A DNA stretch of 64,000 nucleotides from the NCBI RefSeq assembly GCF_965204935.1, contig NZ_CBDBFO010000002.1, one strand, 5' to 3'. Source of the DNA: Hoeflea_A sp965204935. Its GTDB lineage: Bacteria; Pseudomonadota; Alphaproteobacteria; Rhizobiales; Rhizobiaceae. How positions within the stretch are numbered: position 1 is the stretch's first letter; each line of letters begins with the position of its first letter. Both the position numbers and the translations under genes were made by a program. The notes beneath the pieces are model-generated. The model was not told the origin of the DNA and did no database searches. It saw only the letters and a program-made list of their open reading frames with translations. Shown here piece after piece: positions 52,799 through 61,996 of this stretch.

Positions 52799-54577
52799 AT
52801 GACGGGCAGCAGCAGGGAAATGACGGGCGCCGAGATGGTCGTACAGGCGCTCAAGGACAACGGTGTCGAGGACATATTCGGATATCCCGGCGGTGCCGTG
52901 CTGCCGATTTATGACGAGCTTTTCCAGCAGGAAGAAATTGTCCACGTGCTTGTACGTCACGAACAGGGGGCCGGACATGCGGCGGAAGGCTATGCCCGTT
53001 CGACAGGCAAGGTCGGGGTGGTCCTGGTCACATCCGGTCCGGGTGCCACCAATGTCGTCACCGCACTGCAGGACGCGCTGATGGATTCCATTCCGCTTGT
53101 CTGCATTTCCGGGCAGGTTCCGACGCCGCTGATCGGGTCGGATGCCTTTCAGGAATGCGACACGGTCGGCATCACAAGACCCTGCACCAAGCACAACTGG
53201 CTGGTACGTGAAGTTAGTGAGTTGCCTCGTGTCCTGCATGAAGCGTTCCGGATCGCGCAGACGGGCCGTCCGGGGCCGGTCGTCGTCGACATTCCGAAGG
53301 ATGTCCAGTTCGCGACCGGGGAATATGTCGGACCGTCGCCCGTCACCGAGCAAAAGAGCTATCAGCCGAAGGTGCAGGGCGATCTCGATGCGATCCGCGA
53401 TGCCGTCAAACTGATGAGCGAGGCCAAGAAGCCGATCATCTACACCGGCGGCGGCGTGGTCAATTCCGGCTCTGAAGCCAGCCATCTGCTTCGCGAACTG
53501 GTCCAACTGACCGATTTCCCGATAACGTCCACACTCATGGGGCTCGGTGCCTATCCGGCCTCCGGCAAGAACTGGATGGGGATGCTGGGCATGCACGGCA
53601 CCTACGAGGCCAACATGGCCATGCATGATTGCGATGTCATGCTGTGTGTCGGTGCCCGTTTTGACGACCGCATCACCGGGCGTCTCGATGCGTTCTCGCC
53701 CGATTCGAAGAAGATCCACATCGACATCGATCCCTCGTCGATCAACAAGAACGTTCACGTCGATATCCCGATCATCGGCGATTGCGGTCATGTGCTTGAA
53801 GACATGGTGCGGCTGTGGCGTGCCTCGGCGGCACGTGTCGAGAACAAGGCGCTCGCCGCCTGGTGGGAGCAGATCGACAAGTGGCGGGCGCGCAACTCGC
53901 TGGCCTATGCGCCCAACAAAGACGTGATCATGCCGCAATATGCCATGCAGCGGATCTATGAGCTCACCAAGGATCGTGACACCTACATCACCACCGAGGT
54001 CGGGCAACACCAGATGTGGGCTGCGCAGTTCTACGGCTTCGAGGAGCCGAACCGCTGGATGACCTCCGGCGGCCTCGGCACCATGGGCTACGGGCTGCCG
54101 GCGGCGCTCGGCGTGCAGATCGCGCACCCGGACGCGCTGGTCATCGACATAGCCGGTGATGCATCCGTTCAAATGACGATCCAGGAGATGTCGACGGCGG
54201 TTCAATATGAAGCGCCGATCAAGATCTTCATCCTCAACAACCAGTATATGGGCATGGTGCGCCAGTGGCAGCAGCTGCTGCACGGCAACCGGCTGTCCCA
54301 TTCCTATACCGAGGCCATGCCGGATTTCGTGAAGCTGGCCGAGGCCTATGGCTGCGTCGGCCTGCGCGCCGAAAAGCCCGGCGAGCTCGACGATGCGATC
54401 AACGAGATGATCTCGGTCGACAAGCCGGTGATCTTCGACTGCAGGGTGGCAAATCTGGCGAACTGCTTCCCGATGATCCCGTCGGGCAAGGCACACAATG
54501 AGATGCTGCTGCCGGACGAGGCGACGGACGAGGCGGTTGCGAACGCGATCGACAAGAAGGGCAAGGCGCTTGTCTAG
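52799..54577 (+). CDS. ilvI: Acetolactate synthase, large subunit
   Basis: A 592-aa ThDP enzyme, first common step of valine and isoleucine synthesis. It has the catalytic glutamate E55 in RHEQGAGHAAEGYAR, the FAD/quinone-like central domain, and the ThDP motif GDASVQMTIQEMSTAVQYEAPIKIFILNNQYMGM in the C-terminal domain. The ATG at 52799 lies 75 bp after the attenuator terminator. Its regulatory partner IlvH is encoded 957 bp further on, after an EamA gene. Confidence 0.95.
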   Translation: MTGSSREMTGAEMVVQALKDNGVEDIFGYPGGAVLPIYDELFQQEEIVHVLVRHEQGAGHAAEGYARSTGKVGVVLVTSGPGATNVVTALQDALMDSIPLVCISGQVPTPLIGSDAFQECDTVGITRPCTKHNWLVREVSELPRVLHEAFRIAQTGRPGPVVVDIPKDVQFATGEYVGPSPVTEQKSYQPKVQGDLDAIRDAVKLMSEAKKPIIYTGGGVVNSGSEASHLLRELVQLTDFPITSTLMGLGAYPASGKNWMGMLGMHGTYEANMAMHDCDVMLCVGARFDDRITGRLDAFSPDSKKIHIDIDPSSINKNVHVDIPIIGDCGHVLEDMVRLWRASAARVENKALAAWWEQIDKWRARNSLAYAPNKDVIMPQYAMQRIYELTKDRDTYITTEVGQHQMWAAQFYGFEEPNRWMTSGGLGTMGYGLPAALGVQIAHPDALVIDIAGDASVQMTIQEMSTAVQYEAPIKIFILNNQYMGMVRQWQQLLHGNRLSHSYTEAMPDFVKLAEAYGCVGLRAEKPGELDDAINEMISVDKPVIFDCRVANLANCFPMIPSGKAHNEMLLPDEATDEAVANAIDKKGKALV

Positions 54578-54617
54578 AGCAGATTGAGGAACGGGCGGAT
54601 CGCTTCGGCTTGGTCAC

Positions 54618-55538
54618 ATGCATAACGCCAAACATCCCGGATGGACCGACTACGGCTTGCTGTGCCTGCTTGCCATCATCTGGGGTGGCAGCTTCATGCT
54701 GACGCGGATCGCAGTGGCCGAGGTGCCGCCGATTACGCTAACGGCGATCCGGCAGGTAATTGCGGTTGTCATTCTGGCGGGTGTTGCACTGTATTCCGGC
54801 CAAGCGCTGGCTGCTTCAAGAAGCGATCATGCGATCATCGTCGCCGCCGCGTTCTTCGGCCAGGCATTGCCGTTCGTTCTGATCAGTTGGGGCTTGCAGG
54901 AAATCACCGCTGGCCTTTCGGCCATTCTGATGGGCCTGATGCCGTTGATGACGATCATTCTGGCCCATTTCTTTACGCACGACGAAAAGATGAACGTTGT
55001 GAAACTTCTCGGCGTGGTCATAGGGATCCTTGGCCTTGTGGTGTTGTTCTGGCCCGATATCGTCCGCCGTACGGATGCCGATATCTGGCGTCAGCTCGCT
55101 GTCATGGGCGCCGGCGTGTCATACGCGGTCAACGCGCTCCTGACGAAGCAGCTTTTGCATCTCAAGCCGCGACCTTTGTTCGCAGTCAAAATCGGCTGGT
55201 CATTTGTCATGCTGGTTCCCGCGGTTCTGCTGTTCGAGACACTGCCGAACACCAGCCCGTCTGCCGCCGCATGGTTTGCCCTCGTGCTACTGGCCGTATT
55301 CCCGACAGCCGTGGCTTCGCTGCTGATGTTTCGCATCATTGCCCGTCAGGGCGCCAGTTTCTTCGGCCAGATCAATCTTCTTGTCCCGGTGGCTGGTGTC
55401 ATCTGGGGCGCACTAGTTCTCGGTGAACGGCTGTCATTCAATGCTTTCGTTGCCTTGGCCATCATATTGTCGGGTGTTGCTGTCGCGCGCATGCACCTGA
55501 AACCGAAAATCCATACGATCGAGGAAAAGACCTCATGA
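54618..55538 (+). CDS. EamA/DMT-family transporter between ilvI and ilvH
   Basis: A 306-aa drug/metabolite transporter with ten membrane segments in two EamA repeats (AIIWGGSFMLTRIAVAEVPPITLTAIR in the first; LLVPVAGVIWGALVLGERLSFNAFVALAII in the second). It lies 40 bp after ilvI and overlaps ilvH by 4 bp, so it is translated with the operon. Export of branched-chain amino acids or a related metabolite is plausible by position, not shown. Confidence 0.85.
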   Translation: MHNAKHPGWTDYGLLCLLAIIWGGSFMLTRIAVAEVPPITLTAIRQVIAVVILAGVALYSGQALAASRSDHAIIVAAAFFGQALPFVLISWGLQEITAGLSAILMGLMPLMTIILAHFFTHDEKMNVVKLLGVVIGILGLVVLFWPDIVRRTDADIWRQLAVMGAGVSYAVNALLTKQLLHLKPRPLFAVKIGWSFVMLVPAVLLFETLPNTSPSAAAWFALVLLAVFPTAVASLLMFRIIARQGASFFGQINLLVPVAGVIWGALVLGERLSFNAFVALAIILSGVAVARMHLKPKIHTIEEKTS

Positions 55539-56107
55539 ATGCTCAGCACAAACCGACCGGCTCCGCCTATTTTATCGCCAAGGAGACCGAGCAGCTTGAA
55601 ACCCGTACGCTTTCAGTGCTGGTGGACAACGAGCCCGGTGTCCTTGCACGGGTGATCGGCCTGTTCTCGGGCCGCGGCTACAACATCGAGAGCCTCACGG
55701 TCTCGGAAACAGAGCACGAAGCCCACCTGTCGCGCATCACGATTGTCACCAACGGAACGCCGCATGTTCTCGAGCAGATCAAGCATCAGCTTGAAAGGAT
55801 CGTTCCGGTTCATCGCGTTGTCGACCTTTCGATCCGCGCCCGCGAGAGGGGCCATGAGAAGCCGCTGGAGCGGGAGCTGGCACTGATCAAGGTGAAAGGC
55901 GAGGGCGATCACCGTGTCGAGGCCCTGCGACTGGCAGACGCGTTCCGCGCGCAGGTGATCGACGCCAATACCGAGCATTTCATTTTCGAGATCACCGGCC
56001 GGGTGTCGAAGATCGAACAGTTCATTTCGATCATGCGCCCGCTCGGGCTGATCGAAGTGTGCCGCACCGGCGTCGCAGCGCTCAATCGTGGCCCCGAGGG
56101 GATGTAA
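55535..56107 (+). CDS. ilvH: Acetolactate synthase, small regulatory subunit
   Basis: A 190-aa regulatory subunit. The N-terminal ACT domain (TRTLSVLVDNEPGVLARVIGLFSGRGYNIESLTVSETEHEAHLSRITIVT) binds valine for feedback; a C-terminal ALS_ss domain follows (RELALIKVKGEGDHRVEALRLADAFRAQVID). It activates IlvI and confers valine sensitivity. ATGA overlap with the EamA gene upstream. Confidence 0.95.
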   Translation: MNAQHKPTGSAYFIAKETEQLETRTLSVLVDNEPGVLARVIGLFSGRGYNIESLTVSETEHEAHLSRITIVTNGTPHVLEQIKHQLERIVPVHRVVDLSIRARERGHEKPLERELALIKVKGEGDHRVEALRLADAFRAQVIDANTEHFIFEITGRVSKIEQFISIMRPLGLIEVCRTGVAALNRGPEGM

Positions 56108-56207
56108 ACCGCCTTTGCCGTGCCGCAGGCGATTGGGAGCCATGCGTTCATGCCATTGCTGATTGCCTGAGATTAGGTCAGTATGATTGACCTATTGGGG
56201 AGCTTCC

Positions 56208-56801
56208 ATGGCCGCAGATACGTTTCTTGCACTTGTTGCCTTTGCGTTTGTGACGTCTGTCACGCCGGGGCCGAACAATTTCATGCTTCTGGCGTCCGGC
56301 GTCAATTTCGGTTTCGTGCGGACTTTCCCGCATATGTGCGGGATCGCGACCGGTTTCGCTTCCCTTTTGTTGGGCGTCGGCTTCGGTCTCGGTGCGCTGC
56401 TGCAGAGTTGGCCGGCATTGCACATCCTGCTCAAGATCGCCGGCGGCAGCTATCTGCTTTATCTGGCCTGGAAGATTGCCGGCAGTCGTGCGTTGGCGGA
56501 GGGTGAGGCGGTGTCCCGGCCTTTGACACTGCTGCAGGCGGCTGCATTCCAGTGGGTCAATCCGAAGGCCTGGATGATGGCGCTGACGGCCATGGTGCTT
56601 TTTGCCGATCCGGCACAGCCGAGACTATCCGTCGTTCTGGTCGCGGCGGCCTTCGTGCTTGTGAATTTCCCGAGTGTTTCGATCTGGGCCGGTTTTGGAA
56701 CGGTCTTGCGGCGTGCCCTTTCAGAACCGCGGCGATTGCGGTGGTTCAACATGACAATGGGCATTCTTTTGGTCGCGACGCTCATTCCGATGATGCTGTA
56801 A
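56208..56801 (+). CDS. LysE-family amino acid exporter
   Basis: A 197-aa membrane protein of the LysE/RhtB type: FAFVTSVTPGPNNFMLLASGVNFGFVRTFPHMCGI is the family signature, and QWVNPKAWMMALTAM is the second conserved motif. About six membrane segments. GGGGAG precedes ATG 56208. The exported amino acid is unknown. It may be read from the ilv transcript, 100 bp after ilvH. Confidence 0.87.
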   Translation: MAADTFLALVAFAFVTSVTPGPNNFMLLASGVNFGFVRTFPHMCGIATGFASLLLGVGFGLGALLQSWPALHILLKIAGGSYLLYLAWKIAGSRALAEGEAVSRPLTLLQAAAFQWVNPKAWMMALTAMVLFADPAQPRLSVVLVAAAFVLVNFPSVSIWAGFGTVLRRALSEPRRLRWFNMTMGILLVATLIPMML

Positions 56802-56870
56802 GCGATACGGCTCCGTCACAAAAACGTGCCGGGTGATTTACTTGCACGTAAGATGCGATAAAGTTCAAGG

Positions 56871-57494
56871 ATGACCAATTCTCCCGACAATGGCCACGAC
56901 CACGAACACGACAATCATTTCGACCCGATGACGGCGCGTGTGCGGGCGCTCGAAACGATCTTGAGTGAGAAGGGGCTGATTGATCCGGCGGCAATCGATG
57001 TCATTGTCGACACATATCAGAACAAGGTCGGGCCGCAGAACGGCGCCCGCGTCGTTGCGAAGGCGTGGAGCGATCCGGCGTATGCCAATTGGCTTGCCGA
57101 GGACGCAACGGCCGCAATCGCCTCGCTCGGTTACACCGGCAGGCAGGGCGAGCATATGCGGGCGGTCTTCAATACACCGCAGACGCATAATCTGGTCGTC
57201 TGCACGCTGTGCTCCTGCTATCCATGGAGCGTGCTCGGCCTGCCACCGGTCTGGTACAAGTCCCCGCCCTACCGCTCGCGCGCGGTGATGGATCCGCAAG
57301 GCGTGCTCGAGGAATTCGGCGTAACGCTCGGAGAAAACGTTAATATCCGTGTGTGGGATTCCACTGCCGAACTGCGGTATCTGGTCGTGCCCTTGCGACC
57401 GGCAGGCACCGGAGGACTGGACGAGGACGCGCTGGCGGCGCTGGTGACACGCGATTCGATGATCGGAACCGGGCTTGCGAGGGCGCCGGAATGA
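56871..57494 (+). CDS. nthA: Nitrile hydratase alpha subunit, cobalt type
   Basis: A 207-aa subunit that hydrates nitriles to amides. The metal-binding motif VCTLCSCYPW supplies C111, C114 and C116; threonine after the first cysteine marks the cobalt form (serine in iron enzymes). The N-terminal His/Asp-rich stretch (residues 6-17) is unusual and could bind metal. It overlaps nthB by 4 bp. No amidase gene is adjacent to use the product. Confidence 0.95.
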   Translation: MTNSPDNGHDHEHDNHFDPMTARVRALETILSEKGLIDPAAIDVIVDTYQNKVGPQNGARVVAKAWSDPAYANWLAEDATAAIASLGYTGRQGEHMRAVFNTPQTHNLVVCTLCSCYPWSVLGLPPVWYKSPPYRSRAVMDPQGVLEEFGVTLGENVNIRVWDSTAELRYLVVPLRPAGTGGLDEDALAALVTRDSMIGTGLARAPE

Positions 57495-58150
57495 ACGGGC
57501 CACATGATCTTGGCGGGAAAATGGGATTCGGCCCGGTCGTACCGGAGGCGAACGAGCCGGTCTTTCACGCAGACTGGGAAAAGTATGCCCTTGGTGTGAC
57601 ACTGTGCGCCGGCGCTCTCGGGCTCTGGAATATCGACGAAAGCCGGCATGCGCGTGAAAGTCTGCACCCGGCAGAGTATTACGGTTCCAGCTACTATGAG
57701 ATCTGGACGATAGCCCTTGAAACGCTTCTCGTCCGGCATGGGCTGGTGACACCGGAAGAGCTTCGCTCCGGACAGGCTCACGGAACGGCCACCACGGAAA
57801 AATCGCCGCTGGCGGCCGATGATGTACCGGCGGTACTGGCACGGGGCGGGCCGTGTGACCGCCCGGCCGATACAAAACCGCTCTTTGGTGTGGGCGACAG
57901 GGTGACGGTCAAAAACCTCAATCCTGCCGGACACACGCGTATCCCCGGCTATGCCAAGGGCAGGACAGGTGTCATTGACGAGGTTGCCGGCGCATACGTC
58001 TTTCCGGATGACAATGCCCATGGCCGCGGGGAGAATCCGCAATGGCTCTACAGGGTGGTCTTTAGCGGGGACGAACTCTGGGGCCCGCAAAGCGATCCGG
58101 CGCTCAGTGTCTCCATTGATGCCTGGGAGAGTTATCTTGAACGCTCCTGA
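57491..58150 (+). CDS. nthB: Nitrile hydratase beta subunit
   Basis: A 219-aa partner of NthA. The N-terminal MNGPHDLGGKMGFGPV and the SYYEIWTIALETLLVRHGLVTPEEL helices are family features; the C-terminal SH3-like barrel has FGVGDRVTVKNLNPAGHTRIPGYAKGRTGVI and ELWG. The ATG at 57491 overlaps the nthA stop. Confidence 0.95.
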   Translation: MNGPHDLGGKMGFGPVVPEANEPVFHADWEKYALGVTLCAGALGLWNIDESRHARESLHPAEYYGSSYYEIWTIALETLLVRHGLVTPEELRSGQAHGTATTEKSPLAADDVPAVLARGGPCDRPADTKPLFGVGDRVTVKNLNPAGHTRIPGYAKGRTGVIDEVAGAYVFPDDNAHGRGENPQWLYRVVFSGDELWGPQSDPALSVSIDAWESYLERS

Positions 58151-58499
58151 TGGCCGCGCAACCGGGCCGCTGCCGCCGGAAATCTCCGATCCGTCGCCTT
58201 TTGCCGAGCCCTGGCAGGCCGAGGCTTTCGCGATGGTCGTCGGCCTGCATCAACGCGGTCTGTTCGATTGGAGCGAATGGGCGCAAGCACTCTCTGCCGA
58301 GTTGAAGCGGCCCGGCGTCGCCGCAGACGGCAGCGATTATTATGATTGCTGGCTGCGGGCGCTGGAAGCCCTCATGGGCGAGAAACAGATTGCCGGACGC
58401 GAGGAAATAGATGTTCTGGCCGCCGCCTGGTCGCGGGCGGCCCATGCGACACCGCACGGAAAGCCTATCCTTCTCACAAACGACCCCCTGGCCTCCTGA
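58137..58499 (+). CDS. Nitrile hydratase maturation/accessory protein (P14K type)
   Basis: A 120-aa protein resembling the N-terminal half of beta subunits (FAEPWQAEAFAMVVGLHQRGLFDWSEWAQALSAEL, then YYDCWLRALEALMGE). Such proteins deliver cobalt by swapping with the beta subunit in the alpha complex. The likely start is TTG 58137, 14 bp inside nthB, with GGGAG 8 bases upstream. Confidence 0.82.
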   Translation: MNAPDGRATGPLPPEISDPSPFAEPWQAEAFAMVVGLHQRGLFDWSEWAQALSAELKRPGVAADGSDYYDCWLRALEALMGEKQIAGREEIDVLAAAWSRAAHATPHGKPILLTNDPLAS

Positions 58500-58545
58500 C
58501 GCCCGTTATCGACGATGGGAGGTCCCTACCTGATCAGGACCGCAA

Positions 58546-59352
58546 ATGACTTTTACGCTTGACGACACGCTGGGCCTCGAACGCATTTCAGATGATGTTT
58601 TCAAAAGCAGCACGGACCAGCGCTACTGGAATCTCATCGGGCCCTATGGCGGCTGGATCGCGGCGCTGATGATCAAGGCGGTCATCCACGACCGTGAAGA
58701 TCCGCGATTTGAACCGGTCGCCTTGACGATCGACTTCATGAAAGCGCCGGCGGAAGGCGAACTGATCCTGAAACGAAGCTGCGACCGTGCCGGCCGCACA
58801 GCGGCCTTCTGGCGCGTTGAACTGGAAACAGCGGATGGAAAGCCATGCGCCCGGGCCATGGTAACCCTCGCACCGCATCGTGAGACCATGGTGTTTTCGC
58901 AGCGAAACATGCCGGACGTCCCGCCGCCGCAAGAAGTCGAACGGTTCCGCACCGAGGTGCTGCCGGTCAAGTGGGCGCATCTTTACGAAACGCGTGTGAT
59001 CACGGGCAAAATGGGAGAAATCTCGCCTGACGCCCGTTCGCTGACCTGGATTCGCGAGGCCGACGAGCGGCCGTTGGACCACGTGTCGCTGACGGCACTT
59101 TGCGACAGCCCTTACCCGCGGATCTTTCTTGCGACCGGCCGTCCCTCCAACATATCGACCATTACCATGACCGTGTATTTCCATGCGCCGCTGGCGGAAC
59201 TGGAGGCGATCGGAAGCGGGTACCTTCTCGCCGATGCGCGCTGCGAACGCTCGGTCGGCGGCTTTTATGACCAGCACACAAGCTTCTATTCGGCGCAAGG
59301 CGACATCGTTGCCGTATCGCAGCAACTCGTCTGGTACGATCGCACGGCCTGA
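58546..59352 (+). CDS. TesB-like acyl-CoA thioesterase family protein
   Basis: A 268-aa double-hotdog protein. The first hotdog has RYWNLIGPYGGWIAALMIKAV and LTIDFMKAPAEGELIL; the second has RPSNISTITMTVYFHAPLAEL and GGFYDQHTSFYSAQGDIVAVSQQL. Acyl substrate is unknown. It stands 46 bp after the nitrile hydratase accessory gene on the same strand. Confidence 0.8.
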   Translation: MTFTLDDTLGLERISDDVFKSSTDQRYWNLIGPYGGWIAALMIKAVIHDREDPRFEPVALTIDFMKAPAEGELILKRSCDRAGRTAAFWRVELETADGKPCARAMVTLAPHRETMVFSQRNMPDVPPPQEVERFRTEVLPVKWAHLYETRVITGKMGEISPDARSLTWIREADERPLDHVSLTALCDSPYPRIFLATGRPSNISTITMTVYFHAPLAELEAIGSGYLLADARCERSVGGFYDQHTSFYSAQGDIVAVSQQLVWYDRTA

Positions 59353-59402
59353 ACCAGGGAATAGTCCTTGCCCTTGCCGGGCGAATCCTGCCAGTTGAGC
59401 GC

Positions 59403-60530
59403 ATGGAATTCTCGCGACAGCAGGACGAGGCGCTGCAGGCCGTTTCCCGTTGGCTGGGGGAGGGGCAGAGCCCGCTGTTCCGGCTTTTCGGTTATGCCGG
59501 CACGGGCAAGACAACCCTGGCCCGGCATTTTGCCGAGCAGGTGGATGGCGACGTGCAATTCGCTGCGTTTACCGGCAAGGCGGCGCAGGTGCTTCGCAGC
59601 AAGGGCGCCAGCAACGCCAAGACGATCCACTCGCTGATCTACCGGCCGCGCGGCGAGGAGACGGTCGAGGACGAGGAGACGGGAAAGACGTCCATCGCGC
59701 CGATGTTTTCGCTGAACCGTCAAAGCCCCATTGCCAAGGCATCGCTGGTGATCGTCGACGAGTGTTCGATGGTCGACGAGGAACTGGGCCGCGACCTGAT
59801 GAGCTTCGGGACGCCGATCCTGGTGCTCGGCGATCCCGGACAGCTGCCGCCCGTTTCGGGCGGCGGCTTCTTTACCGAACACGAACCGGACTACCTGCTG
59901 ACCGACATCCACCGCCAGGCGCGTGACAATCCCATTATCGACATTGCGATGCGGGTCCGCGAGGGGATCGATATCGGTTACGGCGACTGGGGAACGGCAC
60001 GGGTGATCGGCAAGTCGGATGTCACCACGGAGCTGGTGCTTGATGCGGACCAGGTGCTGCTCGGCATCAACCGCACAAGGCGGCGATACAATCAGCGGCT
60101 GCGCGAGCTGAAGGGTTTCGATGCGAAGTACCCGCAGGCCGGCGACAAGCTGGTTTGCCTGCGCAATGATCCGGCAAAGGGCCTGCTCAACGGATCACTC
60201 TGGCAGGTCATGACGTCGTCGCGCGAGACGGTGAAACCCGGCATCAATCTCATCGTGAAGCCGGAAGATGACGACATGGATCGCGGCGCGGCGAAAATCA
60301 AGCTCCTGAAGCAGGCGTTTGAAGACCCGGACACGGAAGTTCCCTGGCAGACACGCCGGCGCTACGATGATTTCGACTATGGTTATGCCCTGACGGTGCA
60401 CAAGGCGCAGGGCTCGCAATGGGACAAGATCGTGCTGTTTGACGAGAGCTTCGCCTTTCGCGATTCACGCGAGCGCTGGCTCTATACGGCGATCACTCGC
60501 GCTGCCGAGGAACTGACGATCGTGCGCTGA
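59403..60530 (+). CDS. RecD-like superfamily 1 DNA helicase
   Basis: A 375-aa AAA_30/UvrD_C_2-type helicase. Walker A is FGYAGTGKTTLARHF, motif Ia is AAFTGKAAQVLRSKGASNAKTIHSLIY, Walker B is VIVDECSMVDEELGRDL, motif III is LVLGDPGQLPPV, and the C-terminal motifs are YALTVHKAQGSQWDKIVLF and RWLYTAITRA. It is shorter than RecD2 and lacks its N-terminal domain. Probably acts in DNA repair or recombination; some members are phage-like Dda helicases. Confidence 0.87.
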   Translation: MEFSRQQDEALQAVSRWLGEGQSPLFRLFGYAGTGKTTLARHFAEQVDGDVQFAAFTGKAAQVLRSKGASNAKTIHSLIYRPRGEETVEDEETGKTSIAPMFSLNRQSPIAKASLVIVDECSMVDEELGRDLMSFGTPILVLGDPGQLPPVSGGGFFTEHEPDYLLTDIHRQARDNPIIDIAMRVREGIDIGYGDWGTARVIGKSDVTTELVLDADQVLLGINRTRRRYNQRLRELKGFDAKYPQAGDKLVCLRNDPAKGLLNGSLWQVMTSSRETVKPGINLIVKPEDDDMDRGAAKIKLLKQAFEDPDTEVPWQTRRRYDDFDYGYALTVHKAQGSQWDKIVLFDESFAFRDSRERWLYTAITRAAEELTIVR

Positions 60531-60538
60531 AGAAGCGT

Positions 60539-60955
60539 TCAGTCCGCTGACGCGCCGTTGTCATCGGTGTCATCGTAAACCCATTTCCAGGCCTCGGTCT
60601 CGTTGTCGAGTTCGAAATGTCTCACGTCCAGTCGGAACAACGGGCTGAAGAAGCGTGTCGCACCAGCCGCCCATGACGGTCCGCCGACAATGGCGTAGCG
60701 CTTCATGTGCCGGATCGCGTGAACCTTGCCGACATAGGCGGTGTCGGAAAGCAGCGTTTCCCAGTCAAACCCGTCATATCGGCCGATGCGCATCAGCAGG
60801 CTGATCTTGTCGTGTTTTTCGTATGCTTTTTCGAGGACCTGGTAGACCTTCTCGACTTCCTCCGTGGTCAGGTGACCGTCGATTTCGAAGGCGTAGACGT
60901 CGTCGCGCTCGGTTTCGAGCTGCGTCAGTGCCGGGTGCCTGAGTTCGGATGTCAT
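60539..60955 (-). CDS. SpoIIAA-like (STAS/DUF3478) protein
   Basis: A 138-aa protein of the SpoIIAA-like family: DVYAFEIDGHLTTEEVEKVYQVLEKAYEKHDKISLLMRIG is the STAS-like first half, and DTAYVGKVHAIRHMKRYAIVGGPSWA with the final FELDNETEAWKWV complete it. Members occur alone in Alphaproteobacteria; function is unknown, possibly a lipid-binding or anti-anti-sigma-like role. ATG 60955 begins the domain. Confidence 0.8.
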   Translation of the reverse strand: MTSELRHPALTQLETERDDVYAFEIDGHLTTEEVEKVYQVLEKAYEKHDKISLLMRIGRYDGFDWETLLSDTAYVGKVHAIRHMKRYAIVGGPSWAAGATRFFSPLFRLDVRHFELDNETEAWKWVYDDTDDNGASAD

Positions 60956-61128
60956 GTCGGCCTCCAGAGTTCGTGGACAGGTGCCCTTCATTTAGGAACG
61001 CCACGATGTCGATGCAATTGCCGGATTCCACTGGTTTGGCGTTAACTGTTTAAATTGGTTCGTGATTGTCGGACCGCCCTGCGTTAGGTATGGCGAATTC
61101 CAGACATTTCGTTTTCCGGATCAAGCGC

Positions 61129-61893
61129 ATGACGGAGCCCGCCGTTACCAAATTGTCAGTCAATCTCAACGCCATTGCACAGCTTCGCAACCGGCGCGAT
61201 CTGCCGTGGCCGAGCGTGACCGGGCTCGGGGCGATGGCGCTGGCCGCCGGTGCGCACGGTCTGACGGTTCATCCGCGCCCGGACGAGCGGCATATCCGGC
61301 GCAGCGATCTGCCGGAAATCCGTGCACTGATCGACGATGAATTCCCCGAAGCGGAGTTCAATATTGAAGGCTATCCGACCGAGGCGTTTATGCAGCTCGT
61401 CGAGGACAACCAGCCGGATCAGGCGACGCTGGTTCCGGACGATCCGGCACAGGCGACGTCGGACCATGGTTGGGATTTCAGGCGTGATGGCGAACTCCTG
61501 AAGCCGATCATCCTGCGGCTGAAGAAACAAGGCATCCGCGTGTCGCTGTTCGCCGATGGCGACGGCGATGCGGAATCGCTGGCGATTGCCGCCGAGACCG
61601 GAACCGACAGGGTCGAGTTCTACACCGGCCCATACGGCGCCTGTTATGACGATCCGAAAGCAGCGGCGGTGGCGCTTGGGAATCTGAAAGCGAGTGCCGA
61701 GGCGGCCGACCGGCTTGGGCTCGGCATCAATGCCGGTCACGACCTGACCGTTGCGAACCTGCCCGCGCTCAAGCAGCATATCCCAAGCCTGCTTGAGGTT
61801 TCGATCGGTCACGGCCTGACGGCGGATGCGCTGCAATACGGCATGACCGAGACCGTCAAGCGGTTCCTTCGGGCCTGCGGCCACGGCGACTGA
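61129..61893 (+). CDS. pdxJ: Pyridoxine 5'-phosphate synthase
   Basis: A 254-aa TIM-barrel enzyme making pyridoxine phosphate from deoxyxylulose phosphate and aminoacetone phosphate. Family marks: LSVNLNAIAQLRNRR, HPRPDERHIRRSDLPEIR, ATLVPDDPAQATSDHGWDF, LGINAGHDL and VSIGHGLTADALQYG. Start taken at ATG 61129, where the family N-terminus begins; no strong ribosome site is seen and an in-frame start at 61066 is possible. Confidence 0.94.
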   Translation: MTEPAVTKLSVNLNAIAQLRNRRDLPWPSVTGLGAMALAAGAHGLTVHPRPDERHIRRSDLPEIRALIDDEFPEAEFNIEGYPTEAFMQLVEDNQPDQATLVPDDPAQATSDHGWDFRRDGELLKPIILRLKKQGIRVSLFADGDGDAESLAIAAETGTDRVEFYTGPYGACYDDPKAAAVALGNLKASAEAADRLGLGINAGHDLTVANLPALKQHIPSLLEVSIGHGLTADALQYGMTETVKRFLRACGHGD

Positions 61894-61923
61894 ACAGCCG
61901 TCAAGATTCCCTTTGCTATTTGC

Positions 61924-61982
61924 TTGACCCATCGATTTCGTTGCTTTAGACAGTGCCGAACCGTACGGTACGGTACGGTGGC
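61924..61982 (+). promoter_or_regulatory. Promoter and candidate TetR operator
   Basis: TTGACC (61924-61929) and TAGACA (61947-61952), 17 bp apart, form a good sigma-70-type promoter before the TetR gene. Just downstream, the palindrome ACCGTACGGT (61960-61969) runs into repeated TACGG units, a candidate operator for the TetR protein. Confidence 0.55.
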
Positions 61983-61996
61983 AATGGCGTTGAAGC

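Noticed and set aside
52721..54496. A 591-aa minus-strand frame opposite ilvI
   Set aside because: It is an antisense shadow of a highly conserved gene: His/Arg-rich, with no domain, although it is as long as ilvI itself.
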